From assembly GCA_005239655.1 (NCBI GenBank), contig SBBP01000099.1, positions 1 to 11,741 on the forward strand: 11,741 bases of DNA, in the 5' to 3' direction. A model generated the notes under the pieces. That model was not told where the DNA came from and made no database searches. It was given only the letters and a program-made list of their open reading frames with translations. This stretch comes from Candidatus Microgenomatus auricola. Its GTDB lineage: Bacteria > Patescibacteriota > Patescibacteriia > UBA9570 > XYC2-FULL-38-9. Position 1 is the first letter of the stretch, and the number at the start of each line of letters is the position of its first letter. Of this stretch, positions 1 through 7,274 are shown piece after piece. Made by a program: the position numbers and the translations under genes.

Positions 1-211
1 ATTCAGCAAACAGCACAAGAATGCCAAACTGCAATCGCTTGATCGACAGGACAAACGTCGCCAAAAGAATCGCACAGAAAACGATCTGATTGATCAGTGG
101 AAATTGGAATCCCCCAAATGAAATAATTTCAAACGCAACCAGCGCGCTCACGACCTTCCAAAATGGAATGCTGGTGCAGACCGCACTGAGTTGTTCCTTA
201 ATTTTGTCCAT
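1..211 (-). CDS. Membrane protein N-terminus, possibly O-antigen ligase/polymerase family (partial, 3' end outside window)
   Basis: Only the first 70 codons are present; the gene continues beyond base 1. The ATG at 211..209 overlaps the end of the upstream GT2 gene by 14 nt in a different frame, which suggests translational coupling. The visible protein begins MDKIKEQLSAVCTS. It then has two hydrophobic stretches, roughly residues 19-40 (containing FGGFQFPLINQ) and 42-56, joined to a short basic loop (SIKRLQ) and a third hydrophobic run. A short cytoplasmic start followed by closely spaced helices with this loop pattern resembles the N-terminus of O-antigen ligase/Wzy-type proteins, and the neighbouring glycosyltransferase supports this. 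No catalytic region is visible, so another polytopic glycan protein remains possible. The reading frame is well supported; the function is an inference. Confidence 0.6.
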   Translation of the reverse strand, partial: MDKIKEQLSAVCTSIPFWKVVSALVAFEIISFGGFQFPLINQIVFCAILLATFVLSIKRLQFGILVLFAE

Positions 212-1088
212 GCTTGAGTTTTTCCACATGCACTCCTCGTGCGCGCACGATATGAACAATAGTCGCCAGAAGGATACTCAGCGGTTGTAACACCGTCAAA
301 AATGCGGTTTGCACAAATCCATGATGCTTCCAAAAGTAGCGCCGCATACTCTGATTAAACCACTTCTGACCAGTGAGCGACATCACTTTCCCAAATGTTG
401 CACCTTTCACGTGGATCATTTCGGTTAACGGTGAATACACAACACGCAAGCCTTGCTGTTCTCTAATTCTTTTCTCCAAATCAACTTCCTCAAACCACAC
501 AAAAAACTTCTCATCAAATCCTCCGCTCTTTCGAAACACGTCAGCTCGAATCACCATGCACGCTCCCATGAGCTGATCGACGTCCTGCTCTGTTGCATAC
601 TCCATGTCTTTCGCGAGATAACGCTTGATCGATGGAAGGCCTGGAAAAAAATTGTGCAACTTTGTGAGGATGACCGCTTGATCGCGCCATGTGGGGTATC
701 GCCGAACTGAATCCTGATGCGAGCCGTCCGAAAACGTCAGATGAAAACCCAACACGCCGATCGTCGGATCGCCCATCATTTTGTCGTAGACCGCCTTCAA
801 CGTGTTCTGCGTCTGTATGGTATCGTCATTAAAAAAACAGAGGACCTCTCCTCTCGCGATAGCCGCACCGCGATTGTTCGCGGCCCCGAAGCCGAGATTG
901 CGCTGGTTCTCGATCAACTTCGCCCACGGAAATTCGGTTTTCACCATTTCTGGTGTTCCGTCCATGGAGGCATTATCCACAACAATCACTTCATATTCAA
1001 CACCACTGGTTTTAGCGCGCAACGACTCCAGACAGTGACGAATATGCTCTTTTGAATTAGTCGAAACAGTGATAACAGAAATTTGCAT
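198..1088 (-). CDS. GT2 family glycosyltransferase, rhamnosyltransferase-like
   Basis: A 296-residue GT-A-fold enzyme expected to transfer a sugar from a nucleotide-sugar donor to a lipid-linked acceptor at the cytoplasmic membrane face. It starts with the usual beta-strand MQISVITVST. Donor-binding VVDNAS lies at residues 36-41 with DGT following, NLGFGAANN at 64-72, and the metal-binding NDD at 87-89. Further on are DQLMGACMVIRADVF and GGFDEKFFVWFEEVDLEKR, the acceptor/catalytic block typical of WbbL-like rhamnosyltransferases. A hydrophobic segment near the C-terminus (LQPLSILLATIVHIV) may anchor it. The frame can be extended to a TTG at 1124..1122, but the ATG at 1088 fits the family start and lies 7 nt below a good promoter. 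The last 14 nt overlap the next gene. The sugar specificity cannot be read from the sequence. Confidence 0.9.
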   Translation of the reverse strand: MQISVITVSTNSKEHIRHCLESLRAKTSGVEYEVIVVDNASMDGTPEMVKTEFPWAKLIENQRNLGFGAANNRGAAIARGEVLCFFNDDTIQTQNTLKAVYDKMMGDPTIGVLGFHLTFSDGSHQDSVRRYPTWRDQAVILTKLHNFFPGLPSIKRYLAKDMEYATEQDVDQLMGACMVIRADVFRKSGGFDEKFFVWFEEVDLEKRIREQQGLRVVYSPLTEMIHVKGATFGKVMSLTGQKWFNQSMRRYFWKHHGFVQTAFLTVLQPLSILLATIVHIVRARGVHVEKLKHGQN

Positions 1089-1095
1089 CTCGACT

Positions 1096-1124
1096 ACTCT
1101 ACCATTTACTGCTAAAAATTTCAA
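1096..1124 (-). promoter_or_regulatory. Predicted sigma70-like promoter of the GT2 gene (leaderless)
   Basis: On the minus strand, TTGAAA (1124..1119, five of six matches to TTGACA) is followed after exactly 17 nt by TAGAGT (1101..1096, four of six matches to TATAAT). TGG directly precedes the -10 hexamer, giving an extended -10 (TGn). Seven bases (AGTCGAG) separate the -10 from the ATG at 1088, so transcription should start at, or one base before, the start codon. The fit is seen in the sequence; promoter activity and the leaderless transcript are inferences. Confidence 0.6.
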
Positions 1125-1133
1125 GGATATACT
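1105..1133 (+). promoter_or_regulatory. Predicted sigma70-like promoter of the GT-C gene (leaderless)
   Basis: TTTACT (1105-1110, four of six matches to TTGACA) and TATACT (1128-1133, five of six to TATAAT) are separated by 17 nt. Six bases follow before the ATG at 1140, so the A of the start codon is at the expected transcription start. No Shine-Dalgarno sequence could fit. Each promoter's -35 hexamer lies inside the spacer of the opposing promoter, so the two sites overlap almost completely. Confidence 0.6.
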
Positions 1134-1139
1134 AGTCGT

Positions 1140-3044
1140 ATGCGCATACCTCTATGGGTGAAAAAACTCTGGATTCCGTGGACCATTGTTTGCGTGATGG
1201 GTGTGTTCTACACGTCGACCAGCCTGGGCATTGGCTTCCTCGGCGACGACTGGCGCTACCTGTACGAAATCCAAAAAACAGAGAATCCATTTGATTACCT
1301 TCTCCATCCGTACACAACGGCATTCGCGTGGCGACCCATCACTGACCTTTCGTGGATTCTCAACTATCTGATCGCTGGTACGCATGCGTGGGTCTATCAC
1401 CTTGCGAACATCGCACTCTTTTTTGCAACCGCATGGCTGCTCTACAAAACGTTGAAAGAAATTGTTGATGAGCGCGTTGCGATCTGGACAACCGCACTAT
1501 TCGTTCTTCTACCGACCCATCTGGAAACCATCCTCTGGATCTCTGGCCGTACAGATAGCCTCGCACTGTTCTTTTTCCTGTGCTCTCTCTATTTTTTCAT
1601 CCGGTGGCGTACGCAACAGAGGCGAAAAAAACTCATCGTGTCAGTTGTCTTCTACTTCCTCGGTCTCCTCTCAAAAGAATCGATTCTTTTGGCGCCACTC
1701 ATCTTCGCTGCAGTCGATATGCTGTTTCTCTCGACGTTTCAACAGTGGAAACTCACCATCAAAAGCGTTCTCCCTTATTTCGTTTGTGTTGGTGTGTTCA
1801 TCCTGCTCCGTATCGCCATTGTGGGCGCCGTGGTCAGTCATGAAGCAACGTTTACAGAACAGTACTCGCTCATTCCGTCCTGGAGCGACCTTGCACAGAC
1901 GATCCAAAGCTTCACAGTTATCTACAACCAAGCGACCATGCAAGAATTCCTGCCCTGGTTCGCGACAGTTTGGCATTGGATGATCATCCCCTTCGTACTT
2001 CTCATCCTCATTGTCCTTGCACTCCTTCACACGCAACAAAAAAACGCAACAACAACTCGCACATTCGCGTTCAGCGTCCTGGCGACTATCTTCTTTCTCG
2101 CGCCAATCTTCTCCCTCACACACTCCATCACACCCGATCTGAAGCATATCCGTTTTCTCTTTGCACCATCAGTCGGAGCTGCACTGTTTCTCGCCGTTCT
2201 TCTCCGCCTGCCTCTCGCTGGATGGAAAAAATGGGTTCAGCAATGTGTGTTGATCGCAACCATCCTTATTGCATTCAGCGCAAACATCGTCAATGTGCAA
2301 CCATGGCGTGAAGCATCTGCGCAAACAGATCAGTTCATCACACAGTTCCAAACACAGCATCCGCAGCTCGCAGAAGCAACGACACCAACTGTCGTCTACG
2401 TCTTGCACACCCCGAGCGAATACCGGGGTGCGTATCTCTTCCACGACTACTACAGTCTGCGCCAAGCAGTGCGGCAAGCCACAGGAAATCCCAATCTCAC
2501 AGTACAAACTGCTGGAACAAAAGCAGTAGATCCTTCCCCGTTCTGTGCTACCGAATTAACAACAGATGTACGCATTCTCTCTTGGGATGGAATACGTTTT
2601 GAGGATAAGAACGATCTCATCGCATCCTGGCTTGGTCCACAACAGAAAAAGGATGTCCGTCTGAAATCGCAAACAGACTGGCAAAATGCGAATCTGCAAT
2701 CGCGCCATCTCCAATTTCGTTTTGAAGGAGATGAACTCGTTCTTTCCGGCTTTGGAAAAAAACCACAGATTCACCTCACGCTTCCAGAGCGCGCTGACAC
2801 AAGCAACTGGAAATCTTTTGCCATCGAAACCGACCTTGCTGCGCCCATGCAACTCCACTGGAACACCACGCGTGCCACAGGCAGCACATTCAACACCATT
2901 GCCCTCCCACAATCAACACACGCATCAGTCCCACTCTGCGCCTATCCCAACTGGATAGTTGGAGGAGCGGTACGCGATATCGTGCTGACCTTTCCAGCAT
3001 TATACGAAGACGAAATCAGAATTTCTGCTCTTCGTTTAGACTAA
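1140..3044 (+). CDS. Polytopic GT-C-type glycosyltransferase (PMT/TMTC-like) with C-terminal soluble domain
   Basis: A 634-residue integral membrane protein. The first helix (about residues 10-33) leads into GFLGDDW, with Asp36-Asp37 where GT-C enzymes carry catalytic acidic residues in the first extracytoplasmic loop. Downstream are RPITDLSWILNY, YHLANIALFF, LPTHLETILWISGRTDSLA and GLLSKES. These resemble conserved blocks of the TMTC/PMT-related family (HP-x-x-EA-x-x-x-x-GR-x-D, then a KE pair). About ten hydrophobic segments run to around residue 390. The last roughly 240 residues are mostly hydrophilic and probably extracytoplasmic, not the TPR repeats seen in eukaryotic TMTCs. Such enzymes use polyprenyl-phosphate sugars as donors. 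It is the only plus-strand gene here, and its 3' end overlaps the ABC ATPase gene by 29 bp. The GT-C class is fairly secure; acceptor and sugar are unknown. Confidence 0.8.
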   Translation: MRIPLWVKKLWIPWTIVCVMGVFYTSTSLGIGFLGDDWRYLYEIQKTENPFDYLLHPYTTAFAWRPITDLSWILNYLIAGTHAWVYHLANIALFFATAWLLYKTLKEIVDERVAIWTTALFVLLPTHLETILWISGRTDSLALFFFLCSLYFFIRWRTQQRRKKLIVSVVFYFLGLLSKESILLAPLIFAAVDMLFLSTFQQWKLTIKSVLPYFVCVGVFILLRIAIVGAVVSHEATFTEQYSLIPSWSDLAQTIQSFTVIYNQATMQEFLPWFATVWHWMIIPFVLLILIVLALLHTQQKNATTTRTFAFSVLATIFFLAPIFSLTHSITPDLKHIRFLFAPSVGAALFLAVLLRLPLAGWKKWVQQCVLIATILIAFSANIVNVQPWREASAQTDQFITQFQTQHPQLAEATTPTVVYVLHTPSEYRGAYLFHDYYSLRQAVRQATGNPNLTVQTAGTKAVDPSPFCATELTTDVRILSWDGIRFEDKNDLIASWLGPQQKKDVRLKSQTDWQNANLQSRHLQFRFEGDELVLSGFGKKPQIHLTLPERADTSNWKSFAIETDLAAPMQLHWNTTRATGSTFNTIALPQSTHASVPLCAYPNWIVGGAVRDIVLTFPALYEDEIRISALRLD

Positions 3045-4032
3045 CACCCACTCCGTTGGTGTTGAAGATATGCCGAATCACTTCTTCGATTTCTACCTCA
3101 TCAATTAAAATATCGTCAACAGGAAATTTCGACAAAATTGTGCTGGCCACTTTGAGATGTTCTGTCTTTGGCACTTCTAACACGATACGGTTCGGACCGA
3201 AATCGCGCACTGTTCCCAACTGATCAAACTCTTCGGGCTTCACATCAGCGTGAAAAGTCACGGTAAGAACCTTAGACGTGGTGTATGTGCTGACAAGGTT
3301 TGTGAGTGAACCATCGTACATGATCGACCCACGATCGATGATAATCACACGTTTGCACAACGCCTCGACATCCTGCATGTAGTGCGACGTCAACAGAATT
3401 GTGGTGTGGAACTCGCGGTTATACTCGCGAATGAATTCTCGAATCACTTGCTGTGAAACAACATCCAGACCAATCGTCGGCTCGTCGAGAAAGAGAACCT
3501 TCGGCCGGTGCAATAGCGCTGCGATCAATTCACATTTCATGCGCTCTCCTAAAGACAGTTTGCGCACCTGGATGTCAAGGAGATCGCTAATCTTCAACAG
3601 TGCTGCCAGATGATTGACCGTCTCATCAAACTGCGCGTCATCAACTTCGTAGATCACTTTGTTCAGCAAAAAACTGTCCATAGCAGGCAAATCCCACCAG
3701 AGCTGATTCTTCTGACCCATCACCAATGAAAACTGCTTTTGATAGGCTTTTTCACGCTTCCACGGGGTGTGCCCGAGCACCGTTGCTTCACCAGAGGTGG
3801 GATAGAGAATCCCAGACAGCATCTTAAGTGTGGTCGTTTTTCCTGCACCATTTGGACCCAAAAAACCCACCAGCTCACCTGGTGAGATTTCAAACGACAC
3901 GCCACGCACCGCCGGCACTTGAATTGTTTGGCGCTTGAACAAACTCTTGATCGAATTTTTCAACCCAGGCGCTTTTTTATGTGCCGTATAGGTTTTCTGC
4001 AGATTGCGAACGCTGATGATTGACTCAGGCAT
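3016..4032 (-). CDS. ABC transporter ATP-binding protein, NatA-like (COG4586 type)
   Basis: A 338-residue ATPase that should power the ABC-2 permeases encoded just upstream. Walker A GPNGAGKT is at 59-66, the Q-loop Gln107 lies in MGQKNQLWWDLP, the signature LSLGE is at 159-163, Walker B VLFLDEP at 179-185 and the switch His217 in LLTSHYMQD. All catalytic elements are intact. The QLWWDLP Q-loop context is characteristic of the COG4586 branch, which pairs with COG4587/COG3694 permeases. After about residue 235 there is a regulatory extension of roughly 100 residues (KVLTVTFHAD, then FPVDDILIDEVEIEEVI), of the type seen in NatA-like drug or lipid exporters. No Wzt-type carbohydrate-binding domain is visible. 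The gene is last in the minus-strand series, 42 nt after the fourth permease. The substrate is unknown. Confidence 0.93.
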   Translation of the reverse strand: MPESIISVRNLQKTYTAHKKAPGLKNSIKSLFKRQTIQVPAVRGVSFEISPGELVGFLGPNGAGKTTTLKMLSGILYPTSGEATVLGHTPWKREKAYQKQFSLVMGQKNQLWWDLPAMDSFLLNKVIYEVDDAQFDETVNHLAALLKISDLLDIQVRKLSLGERMKCELIAALLHRPKVLFLDEPTIGLDVVSQQVIREFIREYNREFHTTILLTSHYMQDVEALCKRVIIIDRGSIMYDGSLTNLVSTYTTSKVLTVTFHADVKPEEFDQLGTVRDFGPNRIVLEVPKTEHLKVASTILSKFPVDDILIDEVEIEEVIRHIFNTNGVGVSLNEEQKF

Positions 4033-4041
4033 ATGGTGTCT

Positions 4042-4070
4042 AGACTAGTGGATTTTGAGTGGCAATGCAA
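4042..4070 (-). promoter_or_regulatory. Possible weak internal promoter ahead of the ABC ATPase gene
   Basis: The 42-nt gap between the last permease and the ATPase gene holds TTGCAT (4070..4065), a 17-nt spacer and TAGTCT (4047..4042) on the minus strand, each matching three of six consensus bases. Nine bases then lead to the ATG. Spacing is ideal but the hexamers are poor; an alternative reading is TTGCCA and TAGACA, also 17 nt apart. This is the only permease/ATPase junction with room for a promoter. Confidence 0.25.
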
Positions 4071-4074
4071 GGCG

Positions 4075-4857
4075 TTACGAAGAGGCTGATGAATAGCGAC
4101 GTGCACCCCAGTGAAAAAATCCAGTGGCAACAGATACGGAAATGACAGTCACGAGCAGCGTTGCAATGAGTAGCTGCCAACTCTCCTCTCCAACCAAAAA
4201 GAGTGTTTGAACGTTGCCGAGGTACGCAATTGGAATGACGGTGAGGAAGAGAACCTCTGCAGAGCGAAAAATGACAGTCGGGTAGCGCCCGACGTCAACA
4301 ATGCTGTAATACAGGTACTTCACATTCTCGATGTTGACAAACCAAAATGACAACGTTTCCAACATCAATAAAATACTCAGGCGAATCAGTAAAGCGCAGA
4401 AGAGCAGTGCGATGTAAATCGTCAATCCAATGAATGTCACGTCGATAGCCGAATGCGCCAGAAAGAGGACCAGCAGAATTCCGTATGCACACATCTCCAC
4501 AACCTGAGCTGGTTGAAAACGCGAAAAAATAATTTGCCAAAGTGCATGAACCGGACGGACGAAGTAAAAATCAAAGCGTCCATTGGTGATCTGAGCAGTC
4601 ATTTCACTCAAACCAGCCCAGAAAAAAGCTTGAACACACGAGCCCACGATTGCCCATGAGGTGATCAGAATATCGACCTCTATTTCGGTCCACCCGTGAA
4701 TCTCGTTCGTGTGCAAGAAAAATAAGTGCGCAGTGAAGAACATGAAGCCGAGCCACACGAATCCCAAGGCGACATTCACAAAAAACTGTGCACGAAACTC
4801 CATGTGCCGGATGAGCGACGTGCGAATGTAATGCAACCACAAGGTGAGAATACGCAT
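4075..4857 (-). CDS. ABC-2 type permease, COG3694/DUF990-like (fourth permease in transcription order)
   Basis: A 260-residue protein with about six hydrophobic segments, expected to form part of the membrane channel driven by the adjacent ATPase. The frame is open upstream to 4908, but the ATG at 4857 is preferred: it starts one base after the TGA of the previous permease (TGATATG), and MRILTLWLHYIRTSL then aligns with the short cytoplasmic starts of its paralogues. ITNGRFDFYFVRP at residues 90-102 matches the motif found in all four permeases. The protein ends in GARRYSSASS, again matching the others. DUF990-type features include FFVNVALGF and the long SWAIVGSCVQAFFWAG helix. No Shine-Dalgarno sequence precedes the start. 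The family is confident; the substrate is unknown. Confidence 0.85.
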   Translation of the reverse strand: MRILTLWLHYIRTSLIRHMEFRAQFFVNVALGFVWLGFMFFTAHLFFLHTNEIHGWTEIEVDILITSWAIVGSCVQAFFWAGLSEMTAQITNGRFDFYFVRPVHALWQIIFSRFQPAQVVEMCAYGILLVLFLAHSAIDVTFIGLTIYIALLFCALLIRLSILLMLETLSFWFVNIENVKYLYYSIVDVGRYPTVIFRSAEVLFLTVIPIAYLGNVQTLFLVGEESWQLLIATLLVTVISVSVATGFFHWGARRYSSASS

Positions 4858-4858
4858 A

Positions 4859-5662
4859 TCAGCTGCCGACGGCATTATATCGACGAATCGAATATCGCAC
4901 GACGACATGGCGAACCGCTACAGCAATACCCAGCCACACAACGCTCACAGCAATTCCATACGTCATCGCCCCGACAGTCACATTTTCTAAAAATATCATA
5001 ATCGGAAAATACGCCGTGTACTGCCACGGCAAGTGCGTGCTCAACTGTTGAAACCACAGCGGGAAGAACACCAACGGTCCCATCCACCCCATGAAAAGGT
5101 TGCAGACAATCCAGTACAGGACACGCAATGGTTCAGCTTCCTCAATCCAGAACGCCGCACACGCAAGAATCATTTTCAGGTTGTAGGCAATGAGATGACC
5201 AATGACCACAGTGCAGGCGAATACCGGAAGCGTATACCACTGCGTCGGTAGAGAAAACGGAATATCGAGCACACTCACGCCCAGTGTAATGAGCACCGCA
5301 TAGACGCCGAGTGGCAAAAGTTTATACCCAATGTGCACGAAGAAAAAATATCGAACAAAATGAACGGGTTTGAGCAACAGTGCAGAAATTTTTCCTTCTC
5401 GAATCTCCTCGTGCATATCTTCGTCAACGTAGGATTGGGCAAGGTACTCCATCACCAGAATGCCAATGAAATAGGTGAGCAGATCAGATCGGCTGAATCC
5501 CGACAGCTCAGTACGATCTCCGTACACCGCAAGCCACACCACTGGATAGACCATCACCCAAATTGCTGACATCGCCATCCAAATCAAAACGCGAAATCGA
5601 TAGTGCATATCGATTTTGACTGAAGTTTTGAGCAACGACCAATTGAGTGAGCGAGAAGACAT
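4859..5662 (-). CDS. ABC-2 type permease, COG4587-like (third permease in transcription order)
   Basis: A 267-residue, roughly six-helix membrane protein. The N-terminus (about 25 polar or basic residues, MSSRSLNWSLLKTSVKIDMHYRF) leads into the first helix WMAMSAIWVMVYPVVWLAVY. IREGKISALLLKP lies at 87-99, preceded by the acidic stretch YVDEDMHEE, and the protein ends SIRRYNAVGS, both shared with its three paralogues. It probably pairs with the DUF990-like permease encoded directly downstream; their genes are separated by one base. It starts 12 nt after the TAA of the upstream permease, with no Shine-Dalgarno sequence. An internal Met19 would give a shorter protein nearer the usual start of this family, so the exact start is not certain. 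Confidence 0.85.
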   Translation of the reverse strand: MSSRSLNWSLLKTSVKIDMHYRFRVLIWMAMSAIWVMVYPVVWLAVYGDRTELSGFSRSDLLTYFIGILVMEYLAQSYVDEDMHEEIREGKISALLLKPVHFVRYFFFVHIGYKLLPLGVYAVLITLGVSVLDIPFSLPTQWYTLPVFACTVVIGHLIAYNLKMILACAAFWIEEAEPLRVLYWIVCNLFMGWMGPLVFFPLWFQQLSTHLPWQYTAYFPIMIFLENVTVGAMTYGIAVSVVWLGIAVAVRHVVVRYSIRRYNAVGS

Positions 5663-5674
5663 AATGTCTGAAAC

Positions 5675-6487
5675 TTACGAACTTGCGGACTGATACGCAT
5701 GCAGTCCCCTATTCCACACGACAAGGGCGGCTGCAAGGAGAATCAACGTGAAGCCCACACTGTAAAGGATATACAGCGGTTGTGCAAACCCGAGCAAGGC
5801 CTGTGTTGGCAGTGTGGCCAATACGGCCACGGGCAAAATGTAAAACACGACGAACTTCAATTTTTCTGGGAAAATATCGAACGGAAAGCGAGCAGCCCCA
5901 GTCGCGTGATCAACCAACCGCCCAAACCCGTCGCCACGATTCAGCCAAAATGACGTCGAACCGAGCAGGAGCACAAGGGCGAATATAAACACCACAGCGT
6001 TGACCACAAGCAACACATACAGCGCGACGGAACCGAACGTCACCGACAACACAAAATGCTGGACAATGTAGATCCAAAAGTACATAAACGGAACGAATGC
6101 AAGAAAATCACCCACATCAATCTTGTTGAATGCAGCGTGAAATAATTGAGGTATCGGTTTTGTCAGAATACGATCAAACGTCCCATCGCGAATGATGCGC
6201 GGCAGATGAAACAGCAGATTGCGATGAAAGAGTATCGACGCGATCAAATCTGTAATGTAAAATGTTGCGGCTAAAATATAGAGTTGCGCCTCGTTCCATT
6301 GAGGAATGCCGGGCACACGCAGGACGAGCGTTTTAAAAAAAACCATGACGAGGAGGACGCGAAAAATCTTGCCACATGTCGCAAACAAAAAGTTTAATCC
6401 GTATGCAGTTTCCAAATAAAAATCAAATTTTGTAAATAGGTACAGGAGCTGCGCATAGCGTTTCAGACTACCCACCATAGGCTCCAT
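5675..6487 (-). CDS. ABC-2 type permease, COG3694/DUF990-like (second permease in transcription order)
   Basis: A 270-residue membrane protein with about six hydrophobic segments. Its start YAQLLYLFTKFDFYLETAYGL and first helix KIFRVLLVMVFFKTLVL fit DUF990-type ABC-2 permeases. IRDGTFDRILTKP is at residues 99-111, and the tail reads NRGLHAYQSASS, the same tail motif as in the other three permeases. The ATG at 6487 overlaps the preceding permease gene by 20 nt. A second in-frame ATG at 6478 would give an 11-nt overlap and has GGAG three bases upstream; either start is possible, and that GGAG is the nearest thing to a Shine-Dalgarno sequence in the window. With the COG4587-like protein encoded just upstream it probably forms one heterodimeric channel. 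Confidence 0.85.
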   Translation of the reverse strand: MEPMVGSLKRYAQLLYLFTKFDFYLETAYGLNFLFATCGKIFRVLLVMVFFKTLVLRVPGIPQWNEAQLYILAATFYITDLIASILFHRNLLFHLPRIIRDGTFDRILTKPIPQLFHAAFNKIDVGDFLAFVPFMYFWIYIVQHFVLSVTFGSVALYVLLVVNAVVFIFALVLLLGSTSFWLNRGDGFGRLVDHATGAARFPFDIFPEKLKFVVFYILPVAVLATLPTQALLGFAQPLYILYSVGFTLILLAAALVVWNRGLHAYQSASS

Positions 6488-7274
6488 ATTCTTTTAACCC
6501 ACAACGGTACACCATCCGACACACACAGGCTACACCGACAATCCACAAACACAGTTGCCCAAACGCCCACACGGTCTGTTGCGTCGTGAACTGCCCAAGA
6601 GCAATCTGAATTGGCACATACCCAAAAAATTTAAACGGTAGTGCGAAGATCACTTCTCGTATTCCATCAGGAAAAAACGAGAGTGGGACCAGAGCACCAG
6701 TGGCAACTCCCATTGCGACACGGAGCACAAACGTCACTCCCCACGAAATGCCAATCCAAAAGGTGGATAACACAACCAATGAAAAAAGTAAAAAGTGCAA
6801 AACGGCTGCAAAACACAGCGAGAGAAAAAACAGGAGAAGGCTTGCAACAGAAAATGAAAAATCGATCCACAGCGAAAACAACGCGGCCACACACACCACC
6901 GTCATACCGGACAATATACACATCAGGATTTTTCGTGCGAGATCGTCTGTAAACCAATACAGATAGGGGCTAAACGGCCGAAGGAGATAATTATTCAATG
7001 TGCCTTCATGAATATCCGTCATCTGTTTCATGCCTTGGTTTTGAATATGCAATGCACCTTCCACAAACGCAACACCAAGCAAATAGGCGATCATGACGTC
7101 CAATGAATATCCGTGAATCTCCGTCTGACCGGAAATACGAAAGAGCGCATACCACAATGTGATGCTGAGTGCTGTAGTGATCAAACCACCCAGTAATTCA
7201 AAATACAAATTCCCGCGATAGGCAAAATACTCCTGAAAACTCATTTTCGCAATCGCCCAGTACACCCGGATCAT
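6468..7274 (-). CDS. ABC-2 type permease, COG4587-like (first permease in transcription order)
   Basis: A 268-residue membrane protein beginning MIRVYWAIAKMSFQEYFAYRG, a classic start for COG4587-type permeases, followed by a first helix at about residues 28-46. IHEGTLNNYLLRP at 88-100 and the end LKEYGAYGG match the motifs shared by all four permeases. The frame is open further upstream to 7337, but the ATG at 7274 gives an ATGA overlap with the stop codon of the preceding glycosyltransferase and removes 21 residues of low-complexity, unlikely sequence. It ends in TAG inside the start of the next permease gene. It opens the ABC exporter block and is coupled directly to the glycosyltransferase genes, which ties the exporter to glycan synthesis by context only. 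Confidence 0.87.
   Translation of the reverse strand: MIRVYWAIAKMSFQEYFAYRGNLYFELLGGLITTALSITLWYALFRISGQTEIHGYSLDVMIAYLLGVAFVEGALHIQNQGMKQMTDIHEGTLNNYLLRPFSPYLYWFTDDLARKILMCILSGMTVVCVAALFSLWIDFSFSVASLLLFFLSLCFAAVLHFLLFSLVVLSTFWIGISWGVTFVLRVAMGVATGALVPLSFFPDGIREVIFALPFKFFGYVPIQIALGQFTTQQTVWAFGQLCLWIVGVACVCRMVYRCGLKEYGAYGG

Noticed and set aside
1089..1124. TTG at 1124 as the start of the GT2 gene
   Set aside because: It adds 12 residues before the normal family start and coincides with the -35 hexamer of the likely promoter, whereas the ATG at 1088 fits both family and promoter spacing.
1671..2147. A 158-codon open frame on the minus strand inside the GT-C gene, considered as a possible antisense gene
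   Set aside because: It is very rich in Cys, Asp and Glu, has no recognisable domain and lies fully opposite a well-supported coding region.
3043..3063. Inverted repeat AACACC / GGTGTT with a 9-nt loop just after the GT-C stop codon, considered as a terminator
   Set aside because: The stem is only 6 bp, no T run follows on either strand, and the repeat lies inside the ABC ATPase coding region.
4858..4908. Upstream starts for the last permease at 4908 or 4875
   Set aside because: Both extend into the preceding permease gene and add residues absent from the paralogues; the ATG one base after the previous stop is simpler.
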